Shown here piece by piece: positions 34,318 to 43,450 of a stretch of DNA of 64,000 nt (its first letter is position 1; each line of letters opens with the position of its first letter). This DNA comes from Rhodospirillales bacterium (lineage in GTDB: Bacteria; Pseudomonadota; Alphaproteobacteria; Rhodospirillales; Thalassospiraceae). The notes under the pieces were generated by a model. It made no database searches. It was not told where the DNA came from and saw only the letters and a list, made by a program, of their open reading frames with translations. Position numbers and translations under genes: made by a program. Location of the stretch: the NCBI GenBank assembly GCA_019634165.1, contig JAHQVT010000006.1:832563-896562 (forward strand), in the 5' to 3' direction.

Positions 34318-36132
34318 TCAAACCGGCATTGCATCGCGATAACGTTGCAAAAGGCGGCTTTCGGTTCGGTTGCGGCCATCGCGATTGGAAATCCAGACGA
34401 TCTGATAGGGTGCCAGCATCATGACACCGTCGTAATCCTCGATCACTTGCTGGGTGATCAATTCCTGCCAACCTTCGGTCATGATCAGATTGATTGTTGA
34501 AAGATCAAGTGGCTGTGGCTTTTCTGTCAGGTTAAACACACAGAAGATGCTTTGTTCATTGAGATGCGATTGGCGCCAAACCCCCAAAAGGTTCGGACCA
34601 AGATTAAGGGTATATTGCGTCGCATTCGGGTGGAATGCTGGCTGCCCCTGACGGATCGACATCAATGCCCGTAATTGATCAAACGCCGACTTCGCCGGGC
34701 CTTCGTCGCTTAGCACCTTTTCAGCATCTTCAAACTGCCAGACCTTGCGGTTCAGGCGGCGCGGAATGCCGGTTTCTTCAAATGCGGCCTGATCGTTTTC
34801 CGTCGCCAATATTGTTTGCACATAAACCGCCGGAATGCCTTCAAGCGACATGGCAATCGCCTGGCTCATGACAAACCGCTCCAACCCCATTTTAGCCTCG
34901 CCGGCAAAGTTTTCCGCCAACATGCTAAACAGGGTGACATTAAGCTCATAAGGCTTCTGCCCACCGCCCTTAAGCGCCCGGTAACTAACCTGCCCACCCA
35001 TCTTGATGGCATGGTCCTTTAACCCGTCAATATCATCATCGGGGATAAGGTTTTCGGCCGGACGCAAACCAATGCCATCGTGGCTGGCGGTAAAGTTAAA
35101 GAACGTACAACCTGCTGGGGCTGGTGGCATTGCCATGATGCATTTGCGGATATAATCGCTGCGCCCGCTTAGCAACGCGTGAATGATCACGGGTGGCAGG
35201 GAGAAATTATAAATCAGATGCGCTTCATCCTGATTGCCGAAATAAGACAGGTTTTCCAAAAGCGGCAAGTTGGTTTCGGTAATAAACAAAACATCTGGAT
35301 GAATGGCATTACACGCCAGACGCATCGCCTTGATCAATTTATGGGTCTGTTCCAGATTGATCGACGTCGTCCCGGCTTCTTTCCAGATAAAGCCAATCGC
35401 ATCAAGACGCACAACCCGAACACCGTTTTTCATATAGTTCAAAACGACTTTCAGGATTTCAAAGAAAACGTCCGGGTTGCCGTAATCCAGATCAACCTGA
35501 TCATAGCTAAACGTGCACCAGACATACTTTTCGCCGTCCTTGGTCACAACATCATTAAGCAACGCATGGCTGCGCGGGCGCACAACATCGGATAAATCAT
35601 CCTCAAGACGTGCGGTCTTGATGTAATCCACGCCGGGCTTTTCGCCTTCAAGAAATTGCTGATACCATTCATGGGATGCCGAAATATGATTGGCGACCAA
35701 ATCGGCCATCACCGTGCCATGCTTGGCCAAGTCTTTGACATCGTCCCAATCGCCCAACTCCGGGCGCAGCATGGTAAAATCACTGACCGAAAACCCGTCA
35801 TCGGATGTGAAGGGATGAAACGGCAGGATATGAATGCCCGTCAGCCAGTCTTTCAGCCATTTCTGGTGAAACTCGCCAAGGCTTTGCAGGCCCTTTTTGC
35901 CATCCTGATGAATGCTGTCGCCATAGGTGATCAGAAACGCATCGCGCTGATCCCATTTGCGCAAATATTCTTCGCACGGCTCCGGCCCGTCGCCTTCAAT
36001 CGGAAGACCAAGAACCTCAAACACGCGGCGCACCAAATCTTCATGATCATGGCCGGGATAGACATCCGCAAGCAGGTTGCGCATCGCACTGGCAAACGCA
36101 ATCCGTCCTGATGTTCCGACAACACGATCCAT
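34318..36132 (-). CDS. GH13_18 sugar phosphorylase (sucrose/glucosylglycerate phosphorylase type)
   Basis: 604-residue alpha-amylase-fold protein of the sucrose phosphorylase subfamily. The ILPFHPFTSDDGFSVSDF and DLVANHISASHEWYQQF blocks, the nucleophile region VRVVRLDAIGFIWKE (Asp of RLDAIGF), the acid FITETN and the late FFNFTASHDGIGLRPAE are clear. The family includes sucrose phosphorylases and glucosylglycerate phosphorylase (YcjM). The neighbouring glucosyl-3-phosphoglycerate synthase/phosphatase pair points to glucosylglycerate as the substrate, so the cell could both make and break this solute. That assignment is inference. Confidence 0.85.
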   Translation of the reverse strand: MDRVVGTSGRIAFASAMRNLLADVYPGHDHEDLVRRVFEVLGLPIEGDGPEPCEEYLRKWDQRDAFLITYGDSIHQDGKKGLQSLGEFHQKWLKDWLTGIHILPFHPFTSDDGFSVSDFTMLRPELGDWDDVKDLAKHGTVMADLVANHISASHEWYQQFLEGEKPGVDYIKTARLEDDLSDVVRPRSHALLNDVVTKDGEKYVWCTFSYDQVDLDYGNPDVFFEILKVVLNYMKNGVRVVRLDAIGFIWKEAGTTSINLEQTHKLIKAMRLACNAIHPDVLFITETNLPLLENLSYFGNQDEAHLIYNFSLPPVIIHALLSGRSDYIRKCIMAMPPAPAGCTFFNFTASHDGIGLRPAENLIPDDDIDGLKDHAIKMGGQVSYRALKGGGQKPYELNVTLFSMLAENFAGEAKMGLERFVMSQAIAMSLEGIPAVYVQTILATENDQAAFEETGIPRRLNRKVWQFEDAEKVLSDEGPAKSAFDQLRALMSIRQGQPAFHPNATQYTLNLGPNLLGVWRQSHLNEQSIFCVFNLTEKPQPLDLSTINLIMTEGWQELITQQVIEDYDGVMMLAPYQIVWISNRDGRNRTESRLLQRYRDAMPV

Positions 36133-36276
36133 GGTGGCTCCTTTAGGGCAGGCAACTTAAATACTTAAGGGATATGAAATAATGAAACTGCCTGTGATGC
36201 AAGCAGGCATTTCAACCTGCTAGCAAACTAAGCAACATTACGCCACAAGTCATTTAACATATTGGGAAATATCGTT

Positions 36277-36693
36277 TTAATCAGGCACGCCTTCCGGCTT
36301 GTAAATCATGTTTTCCGCCCCCTCGGCCCCCATGAAAACCACAACAACCCGTGCTGGTATATCGCCGTCATTGATCCCTTCATGCCAATAACCCATGGCT
36401 TCATGCACCCCTTCCCCGGCGTGATAGGTCGTTTTTCCGGCATCGCCATAATCGACCGTGATCTGACCTTCAAGGATGTATCCATATGTCGGGACACCAT
36501 GTTTGCGCCAGCCGGTCTTCTGCCCCAGCGCCATGGTGGCTAACATCGACTTTATCTTGGCCGTGCCCTTGGGATAGCTCACCTGTTCGCCAACGAAATT
36601 CACCCCGCTATCAAGCAACGGCACCCCGTCATGCATATCGATTTCGGGCTTAAGGTTACCCGCACCACTATTCCGCCCATCTGGCTTTGCCAT
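36277..36693 (-). CDS. Cupin-domain protein
   Basis: 138 residues forming a single conserved barrel: GQKTGWRKHGVPTYGYILEGQITVDYGDAGKTTYHAGEGVHEAMGYWHEGINDGDIPARVVVVFMGA carries the two cupin motifs with the metal-binding His residues (KHG..GYILEG, then AMGYWHEG). Small stand-alone cupins of this type are usually isomerases, dioxygenases or sugar-binding proteins, and no reaction can be given. Between it and the phosphorylase gene are 144 bases of AT-rich, gene-free sequence. Confidence 0.75.
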   Translation of the reverse strand: MAKPDGRNSGAGNLKPEIDMHDGVPLLDSGVNFVGEQVSYPKGTAKIKSMLATMALGQKTGWRKHGVPTYGYILEGQITVDYGDAGKTTYHAGEGVHEAMGYWHEGINDGDIPARVVVVFMGAEGAENMIYKPEGVPD

Positions 36694-36820
36694 ATCCTGA
36701 AAATGCCCGTTTGTTATTTAAAGCCACCATACAACTCCCGCGATCATAGACAGATGAAGCCCCAAAACCATAAAAAACGGGCATAGGTCAAGCGCGCTGA
36801 GGCATTAAGTGGCTAAGATT

Positions 36821-37297
36821 TCAAACCAAAAATCCAAAAACCTTGGTTCGCTTATCAAAGCCGAACAGTACCCGTAGAATAAGAGGTCGCCAAAGTAACA
36901 GCGGAAGTGAAGCACAGCATATTAAACCTAAGGTAGTAGCTGGTAGAAGAAAGGTAGCTTCCGGATTTTCTGCAAATTCGGCATAAATCATCAGAAACAA
37001 CGCCCACACCCAGTGCCCCACAAACAAGCTTAGTTTAGGATTTGACCGCCGTTTCCAGCCACTAATCGTTGCCTTATAAACGAAGTATCGCATTGAAATC
37101 CTGCGGCGTGGACTGCAAAATATCAACACGGAAACGGCAATAGCAACGCTGCAGTTCATCCAATCCGTCGATGACAGCACATCATTGTAGTCGAGATAAC
37201 CCGCAATTATCGGCCAAGCAAACAAACTGATACCCAAGTATTTGACAGGCTTTAACGCATAGAAATGAACATACTTTCTTAGCGTCGAATACTTCAT
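36821..37297 (-). CDS. Hypothetical membrane protein
   Basis: Unrecognised protein of 158 residues with three or four hydrophobic segments (KYLGISLFAWPIIAGYL, NCSVAIAVSVLIFCS, LFVGHWVWALFLMIYAEF and FLLPATTLGLICCASLPLLL) separated by basic loops with many Arg and Lys. The composition is AT-richer than the neighbours. There is no identifiable partner. Could be a transferred or orphan gene. Confidence 0.5.
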   Translation of the reverse strand: MKYSTLRKYVHFYALKPVKYLGISLFAWPIIAGYLDYNDVLSSTDWMNCSVAIAVSVLIFCSPRRRISMRYFVYKATISGWKRRSNPKLSLFVGHWVWALFLMIYAEFAENPEATFLLPATTLGLICCASLPLLLWRPLILRVLFGFDKRTKVFGFLV

Positions 37298-37364
37298 CTA
37301 TTAGCCCCCTGCCCGCACCACAGCCATTCAACCTAAAGTAATTTAGCTTATTTGCCAAAAACTT

Positions 37365-37388
37365 AGGGCGCCGGCTTCCCGACGCCCT
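37365..37388 (-). terminator. Terminator of the thiamine-diphosphate enzyme gene
   Basis: AGGGCG-c-CGG pairs with CCG-a-CGCCCT around cttc. The minus strand continues with a T-run (AAGTTTTTGG). Confidence 0.7.
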
Positions 37389-37415
37389 GTCAAAATTTTA
37401 TCGGCCTGTAACGAC

Positions 37416-39143
37416 TTACGGCGCAATCGTCACTTCAACCAACGCATGGGTGCGTTTGGTATCAATGTGTTTGATCGCATCGCGCAAAATCCCCGGCAAG
37501 TCTTCCGCGCGCGTGGCCTTGGCAACCCATGCGCGGCTGGCCTCGGCAACCTTGGTGAAATCGGGGCTTGGTTTAAGCGCGGTCAGGGGCATTTCATTGG
37601 TTTTCGCCGCATAGCCATCGGGATACATCCCCGTCACAGACTGGCGCACCGCCCCCCATTCATTGTTGTTTAAAACAAGGATCAGGATCGGAAGCTCCAG
37701 CGCCTCGGCAATCTGATGACACGCCGTCGGGTTGGCAAACATGTATGATCCATCACCCATGGTCGCGACCACAAGCTTATCCTTATCGGCCAACTGATAG
37801 CCCATTGACGCCGGGAAGGACCAACCAAGCCCGCCCGAATGCGGCTCCTGAAACCAGCTTCCATGGCGCGAAAGCGAAAGCGGCTCTAACGGGCAACCAA
37901 GCTCCGAAAACACCGTCGCCGCACGGTCCGCAATCGCATCTGATAAGCAGCGCGACACATAAGCCTTGCTCATCGGGTCAACCGACCCCGCATCAGCCAT
38001 TGCCAATGCCTTCTTGCGGTTTTGCGCGTTAATCGCCGCAACCTTGCCCCGACGATCCAAACAGGCCGCCGCATGATCAGCATGCCGACGATCAAGGGCC
38101 TCTGCAAGCATCATGATCACATCGCCGGTTTCCCCGCAAAGCGAAAGATCAGCCGCAAAATTACGCCCCGGGAAGCGGGAATAAAGCGGGTTTTGCCCCA
38201 CCTGCACAACTTTGCAATCATCCCGCAGTGTATGAATTTCCGGCGACCATGGGGCAAGGCAATCAATCACCACCACCGCATCGGCATCTTTCAACCACGG
38301 TGCCGGGTCCATACCGGCATGCATCGCGTGATCGGTGCCAAGGGCCAATTGAATCGCCCAATATTGCACCACCGGAATGCCCCATTGATCGACCAGTTTG
38401 GCAAAACGATCAAACGCCTCTGCCGTGCCAGTTCCCCGCTGGGCAATAATCACGGGGTTCTTGGCATTGGCAAGAATATCTGCTGCCGCCTCGATACTGG
38501 CTTGCGGCGGGGCGACTTGCACCGGCTGCTGGCGAAGCGGCCCGTCAATATCATCGCCGGGGCACGGTTCACACAAAACTTCGCGCGGCAGGCTGACATA
38601 AACCGGGCCTTTTGGCACCGATGACGCAATCGCATAAGCACGGTCAACAACATCAGGCACCTGTTCGGGGAATTTAAGCTCATATTCCCACTTGGTGGAT
38701 TCCCGAACCAGTGCCGCCTGATCGCGCATTTCCTGTCCCCAGCCAATCGGAACAGTGCGCGCGCCAAGCCGCCCCTTTTCCATCACCGGCGTCCTGCCAG
38801 ACATCAAAACAACCGGCACATGTTCGGTCGCGGCATTGATCGCGCCAATCGCACAATTGGCCAAGCCGACATTGGTATGCGCCATCACAGCCTGGGTTTT
38901 CCCGGTCGCAAGGTAATAGCCATGCGCCATGCCCATCGCGGCATTTTCGTGCGGCATGATCAAGGCATTGGGAAGATCAATATCCTTCGCAGAAGCCTCG
39001 GCCAGACCTTCAATGATCGGCGGGAAGTCCGTACCGGAATTGGCAAAAATATAATCAATCCCGATCGCCTTCATCCGGGCCAAAACAGCCCCACCGGCGG
39101 TCAGGGTGATCTGGCCGGTTTTTTCCTGCGTGTCGTTTTGCAT
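37416..39143 (-). CDS. Thiamine-diphosphate enzyme, acetolactate-synthase-like
   Basis: 575-residue thiamine-diphosphate-dependent enzyme. The conserved catalytic Glu lies in the N-terminal MPHENAAMGMAHGYYLATG block, and the ThDP-binding GDGSYMFAN ... NNNEWGAVR (GDG-to-NN motif) is in the C-terminal domain. The family covers acetolactate synthase, benzoylformate and oxalyl-type decarboxylases; this sequence belongs to the group annotated only as thiamine-pyrophosphate-requiring protein, so a 2-oxo acid decarboxylase/lyase of unknown substrate is the safe reading. I use the ATG at 39143, preceded by AGAGG; a longer frame has no support. An IclR regulator is divergent. Confidence 0.85.
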   Translation of the reverse strand: MQNDTQEKTGQITLTAGGAVLARMKAIGIDYIFANSGTDFPPIIEGLAEASAKDIDLPNALIMPHENAAMGMAHGYYLATGKTQAVMAHTNVGLANCAIGAINAATEHVPVVLMSGRTPVMEKGRLGARTVPIGWGQEMRDQAALVRESTKWEYELKFPEQVPDVVDRAYAIASSVPKGPVYVSLPREVLCEPCPGDDIDGPLRQQPVQVAPPQASIEAAADILANAKNPVIIAQRGTGTAEAFDRFAKLVDQWGIPVVQYWAIQLALGTDHAMHAGMDPAPWLKDADAVVVIDCLAPWSPEIHTLRDDCKVVQVGQNPLYSRFPGRNFAADLSLCGETGDVIMMLAEALDRRHADHAAACLDRRGKVAAINAQNRKKALAMADAGSVDPMSKAYVSRCLSDAIADRAATVFSELGCPLEPLSLSRHGSWFQEPHSGGLGWSFPASMGYQLADKDKLVVATMGDGSYMFANPTACHQIAEALELPILILVLNNNEWGAVRQSVTGMYPDGYAAKTNEMPLTALKPSPDFTKVAEASRAWVAKATRAEDLPGILRDAIKHIDTKRTHALVEVTIAP

Positions 39144-39169
39144 CAGACGCCTCTTGTTCTTTTCATTTA

Positions 39170-39190
39170 ATATTTCTATATTTGAAATAT
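39170..39190. promoter_or_regulatory. Candidate IclR operator
   Basis: ATATTTC-tatattt-GAAATAT, perfect 7-bp arms, between the divergent IclR and thiamine-diphosphate enzyme genes, 27 bases from the latter's start. The size suits an IclR dimer site. Confidence 0.5.
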
Positions 39191-39270
39191 GATTTATAAT
39201 ATAGTTTATTATTGAAATCCGGTCGCCGTCAAGCAGGACGACCACCCCACCGTGATGTGAATGGAAACTC

Positions 39271-40032
39271 ATGACCAGTCAGCTCAATGGCTCTGTGCTT
39301 AAGGCGTTTAAAATTCTTGATCTGTTCGCGGCAGGACGGTCTGAACTCACGGCCAAGGAAACCGCCGACGCACTTGGCATCAACATGATCACCGCACATC
39401 GTTTTTTGCACACGCTGGTTCATGCCGGTGCGCTTCGGGCATCGGCGCGCGGTGTGTTTCGGCTGGGCTATATGTTTGCGGATTTGGGCGACCGGGTGTT
39501 GCACGATGGCAATCTGCCCACCTTGTTGCAGCCGATCCTTGATCAACTTGCCCTTGAGACCGGGGAGGCCTGCATGGCAACCGAGTTTGATCGCGACATG
39601 GCGGTCTGCATCGCCAAGGCCCTGCCCGACCGCCCGCTTTATGTTGATATCCGCATCGGATCGAAACTTGATGCCTTTTGCACCGCCCATGGCAAGCTTT
39701 GGCTGGCTTATATGAGCCCCGATGACCAAGCCCGCTATTTTAAAAATGCCGATCTCACCGGCATGACCGACCACACCATCACCGACATCAAGACCTTGAA
39801 ATCCGAACTCGAAACCATCCGCGCCCAAGGCTTTGCCACCAACAATGGGGAGCGCGAAAATGATATTTATGCCATCGCCGTGCCCGTCACGACCCAACAC
39901 GGCAAAATGATCTCGGCCTTCTCAGTCTTCGGCGCATCGCCTGCCACCCTAAACCAGAACCGCCAAGCCCTACTGGCAAAACTGCAAACCGCCGCCGCCA
40001 CCGCGCAACAAACACTCTATGGCACGACCTAA
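39271..40032 (+). CDS. IclR-family regulator
   Basis: 253 residues. The N-terminal winged helix is KAFKILDLFAAGRSELTAKETADALGINMITAHRFLHTLVHAGALR, and the ligand domain follows (GEACMATEFDRDMAVCIAKALPDRPLY, later GFATNNGERENDIYAIAVPVTTQHGK). Divergent from the thiamine-diphosphate enzyme, so probably its repressor or activator, with an aromatic or 2-oxo acid effector. The gene is followed by an 11-bp tandem repeat and by accessory DNA. Start ATG at 39271. Confidence 0.88.
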   Translation: MTSQLNGSVLKAFKILDLFAAGRSELTAKETADALGINMITAHRFLHTLVHAGALRASARGVFRLGYMFADLGDRVLHDGNLPTLLQPILDQLALETGEACMATEFDRDMAVCIAKALPDRPLYVDIRIGSKLDAFCTAHGKLWLAYMSPDDQARYFKNADLTGMTDHTITDIKTLKSELETIRAQGFATNNGERENDIYAIAVPVTTQHGKMISAFSVFGASPATLNQNRQALLAKLQTAAATAQQTLYGTT

Positions 40033-40059
40033 AACCAAACCAAAACCAAACCAAAACCC
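40031..40059 (+). repeat. AAAACCAAACC tandem repeat
   Basis: An 11-bp unit, AAAACCAAACC, is repeated about two and a half times, starting at the IclR stop codon. Marks the junction between the chromosomal backbone and the accessory segment that follows. Confidence 0.6.
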
Positions 40060-40071
40060 GCCAACTCCGTC

Positions 40072-40091
40072 ATTCCCGCGAAGGCGGGAAT
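40072..40091. repeat. REP-like hairpin ATTCCCGC-gaag-GCGGGAAT
   Basis: Perfect 8-bp inverted repeat inside TCATTCCCGCGAAGGCGGGA. Extragenic hairpins with this kind of CCCGC/GCGGG stem are widely dispersed in bacterial genomes and are often mobilised by RAYT transposases (general knowledge). It stands about 70 bases before the GGGGACA repeat. Confidence 0.55.
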
Positions 40092-40162
40092 CCATACACC
40101 TCAGCCCACACCATCTGATGGCTGATCGGATATGAATTCCAGTATTGAAGCAAAACACAAAC

Positions 40163-40197
40163 GGGGTCTGTCCCCTTTTATATTTGTCCCCTTTTTT
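40163..40197 (-). repeat. GGGGACA-type repeat beside the Gabija-like pair
   Basis: Read on the minus strand: AAAAAAGGGGACA-N5-AAAAGGGGACAGA followed by CCCC. It has the same spacing and order as the repeat at 16041-16080, on the opposite strand. The surrounding region (40033-40452, 420 bases) contains no gene; AT-rich DNA begins here and runs into gajA. Confidence 0.65.
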
Positions 40198-40452
40198 CCT
40201 TCTACTCTTCCGCGCGCAATATGTTTCTATTGCCACCACAAGTAAATTTATGATCTTCTAATCTAGATGCAAGTTTAATCACTTTGCTCGACGAAAGCTG
40301 CAATGGCCTGCTGGTACATACCGTTCCTAAGAAACACCTCTCCTCGAAGGCGTTATTCAGACGGAGACGTTGGAAGCCTTTGGTAGAATTATTGGAGAAT
40401 ATTTTTATGTTTCGAGCGATACAAAACTAACAAAAGTTTAGGGAAATATCGG

Positions 40453-42111
40453 ATGTATATTGAGAAGCTAGTAATAAAAAATTTTAAGAAATTTAGAGAT
40501 ACCGAGTTTGATTTTAACACCGATACCAATGTCATTGTTGGCGACAATAACAGTGGAAAAAGCACGCTGATGGAAGCCATAGAAATTTGCCTGAACAGTA
40601 CATTTCATGGACGTCCCTTGGCAGGAGAGCTCACCGCAGAGTTTTTCAACAACGAAGCAGTGAATGAGTTTCTGGCTCTTGATGACGACGAGAAGAGCGC
40701 AAACAGACTTCCACAAATTATTATCGAGGCCTATTTAGCAGATGCTCCGGAGAAACTAAAAGGCATAACCAACAGTAAAAATGAGAACAGAACTGGGATT
40801 TATGTAAATATCAAACTCGACCCTGATTTAGAGACGGCGTACGCGCACCTGTTAGCCGAACGGAAAGTCAACTCTCTTCCTGTCGAATTTTACAGAGTTG
40901 ATTGGTATGACTTTGGGTGGAATAAATTAAACAAGTTCACAAAACCAACAAAGAATATTTTTATTGAGCCGTACAGACTTCACCCAACTTTTGGAAAAAA
41001 TAAATATATAAACAGCATCCTGAACGAGTCTTTGGAGCCCGCAGCAAGGTCAACTCTGAACTTTGCCTACAGACAGATCAAGCATCAGTTTGATGAAGAT
41101 GATGGCGTAAAAAGGATTAACGAAAATCTTGACCCTGATCATCGCATTACTTCAGAAAACTTAAAAATAACTACTGATGTAAAATCAAATTCAACGTGGG
41201 AGAACAACCTACACCTTGCTGTGAATGAAGTTCCATTTGCCCATATCGGCAAAGGGGAACAAAGCCAGATTCAGATCAAACTCTCACTACATAACAATGC
41301 TAACGACGTAGATATTGTCCTTATAGAAGAGCCGGAAAACCATCTATCCCACCTTAACCTCGTCAAACTAATTAACTATGTCGAGGAATTTCATGGAGGG
41401 AAGCAGCTTTTTCTGACAACGCATAATTCATTTGTTCTCAATAAATTGAGCATGGGAAAACTGTGCTTGCTGGGGCAAAGCTACATGCGTTTAACCGATC
41501 TAGATATGGCGACAATAAAACGAATAAAACGCCTACCCGGATACGACACACTCCGAATTGTTCTCGCCCAGAAAGCTATTTTGGTCGAAGGGCCATCTGA
41601 TGAGTTGATTGTTAAAAAGCTTTTCAAAGATCAACATGACAAACTCCCCGAAGATTTAGGGATAGAGGTAATTGTCGTAAGTGGCCTAGGTTTTAAAAAT
41701 TACCTAAACATTGCAAAAATTATAGGTACTCGCACTCATGTCATCAGAGACAACGATGGCGACTATGACGCCAATGTCACCCAGTGGTTCCGTGATTATC
41801 GAGAAAGTCCTCATCTTACCATTTCGTCGCCAAATAACGACGTTCTTAGCTCTCTAGAACCTGCCTTGATAAATGAAAATTCCCAGGATATTGGCAGCTT
41901 GAATACTTTTGCATCCATTGCTTTATCTGTCCGGAAAAAAAACGAATATGATGCGATTGAGGGTTTGGAGGAGAAGACGGAGTTTTTAAAAAAACTATAT
42001 AAGAACGACGGTGGAAAAAAGGTCGATTCTGCAATTCGAATCTTCGACAGTGCTGCGAATAGCATCAACTTCCCCGATTATATTCGAGAGGCGTTAAACC
42101 TTGCCGAATAA
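40453..42111 (+). CDS. gajA: Gabija-like GajA: OLD-family ATPase-TOPRIM nuclease
   Basis: 552-residue protein with an N-terminal ABC-type ATPase (Walker A GDNNSGKSTLMEA about residue 31-43, a signature-like KGEQSQIQIKLSL, Walker B DIVLIEEPENHLSH and the switch LFLTTHNSFV), then a TOPRIM domain (ILVEGPSDELIVKKLF followed by THVIRDNDGDYD). This is the overcome-lysogenization-defect architecture used by GajA of the Gabija anti-phage system, a DNA-nicking enzyme controlled by nucleotides. It is directly followed by a UvrD-like helicase gene, overlapping by 11 bases. AT-rich, between the REP-like/GGGGACA repeats and the FAH-fold gene. AGGGA precedes the ATG. Confidence 0.82.
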   Translation: MYIEKLVIKNFKKFRDTEFDFNTDTNVIVGDNNSGKSTLMEAIEICLNSTFHGRPLAGELTAEFFNNEAVNEFLALDDDEKSANRLPQIIIEAYLADAPEKLKGITNSKNENRTGIYVNIKLDPDLETAYAHLLAERKVNSLPVEFYRVDWYDFGWNKLNKFTKPTKNIFIEPYRLHPTFGKNKYINSILNESLEPAARSTLNFAYRQIKHQFDEDDGVKRINENLDPDHRITSENLKITTDVKSNSTWENNLHLAVNEVPFAHIGKGEQSQIQIKLSLHNNANDVDIVLIEEPENHLSHLNLVKLINYVEEFHGGKQLFLTTHNSFVLNKLSMGKLCLLGQSYMRLTDLDMATIKRIKRLPGYDTLRIVLAQKAILVEGPSDELIVKKLFKDQHDKLPEDLGIEVIVVSGLGFKNYLNIAKIIGTRTHVIRDNDGDYDANVTQWFRDYRESPHLTISSPNNDVLSSLEPALINENSQDIGSLNTFASIALSVRKKNEYDAIEGLEEKTEFLKKLYKNDGGKKVDSAIRIFDSAANSINFPDYIREALNLAE

Positions 42112-43258
42112 GTTTGTCCTTGCAAGTGCCGGCGCAGGCAAAACAACGACGTTGGTAAACGACGCGTTAGAAGCAGCACGCAATGATCAGACTGTTTTAA
42201 TTTTGACTTATACCAAGAACAACCAAGCTGAAATCGTTAAAAAAATACGTGAGGTCAATCGGTCAATTCCAGAAAACGTCAAGGTTAAGGGTTGGTTTTC
42301 CTTTCTTCTGGAAGACTTAATCCGCCCTTATCAGAGATATTTATTTTGCGAGCGAATTTCGAATATTCATTTCAACACAAACGACCCCCACAAGCGAAAT
42401 GGTCGTAATATCCGTGGCAGATCTGAAATAATTAGTGGGCAGATAAACCCAGCGTACTATCTATCGAATGGCAAAGCTCATACGACATATATATCAAAAC
42501 TTGCGACAAGATTATGTGATGCAGGGAAGAGTGGGGCAGGACGAAATGCGATATACACACCAATTGAACGGTTAGCATCTATTTACAACTTAATTGTAAT
42601 TGATGAAGTGCAGGATTTAGTCGGATGGGATTACTCAGTGCTCGAGTATATTCTCTCCAGTCAAACTATAACGCTCTACTGCGTAGGCGATTTTAGACAA
42701 ACAATTTACCAAACCTCACACGCCACTAAGTCCCCCCAAACGAGTGCTCAGAAACGTCAATGGTTTGCAAACAAAGGATTTGAATACGAAAACCTCAATC
42801 ACAGTTGGCGGTGTGTCGACCAAATATGTGCTTTTGCAGATTTGGTGCATGCACATCAAAATTATGAGGCCACAACGTCAAATGCTCAAGAAATTCCAGA
42901 TGATTTTAAAGCGCACATTGGAATTTTTGCGGTATCGAATGAAATGGTAGGGACATACCTCGAGCGTTTTAATCCGACGATCTTGCGTCTAAACAGAGAG
43001 GTACGGAACGACCTAAGTAACAAGGTGATCTCTCAAAACTTTGGAGAGGTTAAAGGCCTAGGTTTCAATAGGGTTCTAATTATTCCGACAAAAAATTATT
43101 CTAGTTTCCTGCAAGGAAACCCTCGTCCTCTTCGGAACGCAAAGACTGAGGAGGCTCTTAATAAACTGTATGTCGCCATCACGAGAGCAAGGTACAGCGT
43201 GGCATTTCTTTATGACGGCGCCCCAAGACTTGACAACGTTGCCGTTTGGAAGCCCTGA
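42101..43258 (+). CDS. gajB: Gabija-like GajB: UvrD-family helicase (short)
   Basis: 385-residue superfamily 1 helicase. Motif I is LASAGAGKTTTLV, II is VIDEVQDLVGWD, III GDFRQTIYQT, and NHSWRC, VKGLGFNRVLI and LYVAITRARYSVAFLYD are the later motifs. The gene begins with a TTG at 42101, which overlaps the end of gajA by 11 bases and has GAGAGG upstream; no ATG gives a better start. It is shorter than the well-known GajB of Bacillus cereus (about 490 residues), so it may lack an accessory insertion. The pair forms one operon. Confidence 0.78.
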   Translation: MPNKFVLASAGAGKTTTLVNDALEAARNDQTVLILTYTKNNQAEIVKKIREVNRSIPENVKVKGWFSFLLEDLIRPYQRYLFCERISNIHFNTNDPHKRNGRNIRGRSEIISGQINPAYYLSNGKAHTTYISKLATRLCDAGKSGAGRNAIYTPIERLASIYNLIVIDEVQDLVGWDYSVLEYILSSQTITLYCVGDFRQTIYQTSHATKSPQTSAQKRQWFANKGFEYENLNHSWRCVDQICAFADLVHAHQNYEATTSNAQEIPDDFKAHIGIFAVSNEMVGTYLERFNPTILRLNREVRNDLSNKVISQNFGEVKGLGFNRVLIIPTKNYSSFLQGNPRPLRNAKTEEALNKLYVAITRARYSVAFLYDGAPRLDNVAVWKP

Positions 43259-43356
43259 CCAATATACTCTCCCCATGAAGTCACATATATTTCAAAGCGT
43301 ACCTTCCCGAAACACGAAACACCACCAAACCACAACCTAAAGTTAAAAAAGAAAAA

Positions 43357-43380
43357 CCCGGCCCAATTGCTTGAGCCGGG
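43357..43380 (-). terminator. Terminator of the FAH-fold/SDR operon
   Basis: CCCGGC and GCCGGG pair over an AT-rich loop, and the minus strand reads TTTTTCTTTTTT afterwards. It lies at the right border of the Gabija-like segment. Confidence 0.75.
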
Positions 43381-43450
43381 GAAGGTCGTGTCGTTCGGAG
43401 GGAGTTGGGGCTTTCACACCCCTTGGAATGAAGTCATTCCCGAAAAATCA

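Noticed and set aside
40072..40091. A transposase (RAYT) gene next to the REP-like hairpin
   Set aside because: No open frame for such a protein in the window; only the repeats remain.
16041..40197. The whole 16-40 kb block as one composite transposon between the two GGGGACA repeats
   Set aside because: The interval holds ordinary core genes (hpt, pobA, gpgS) in normal composition; no transposase is present.
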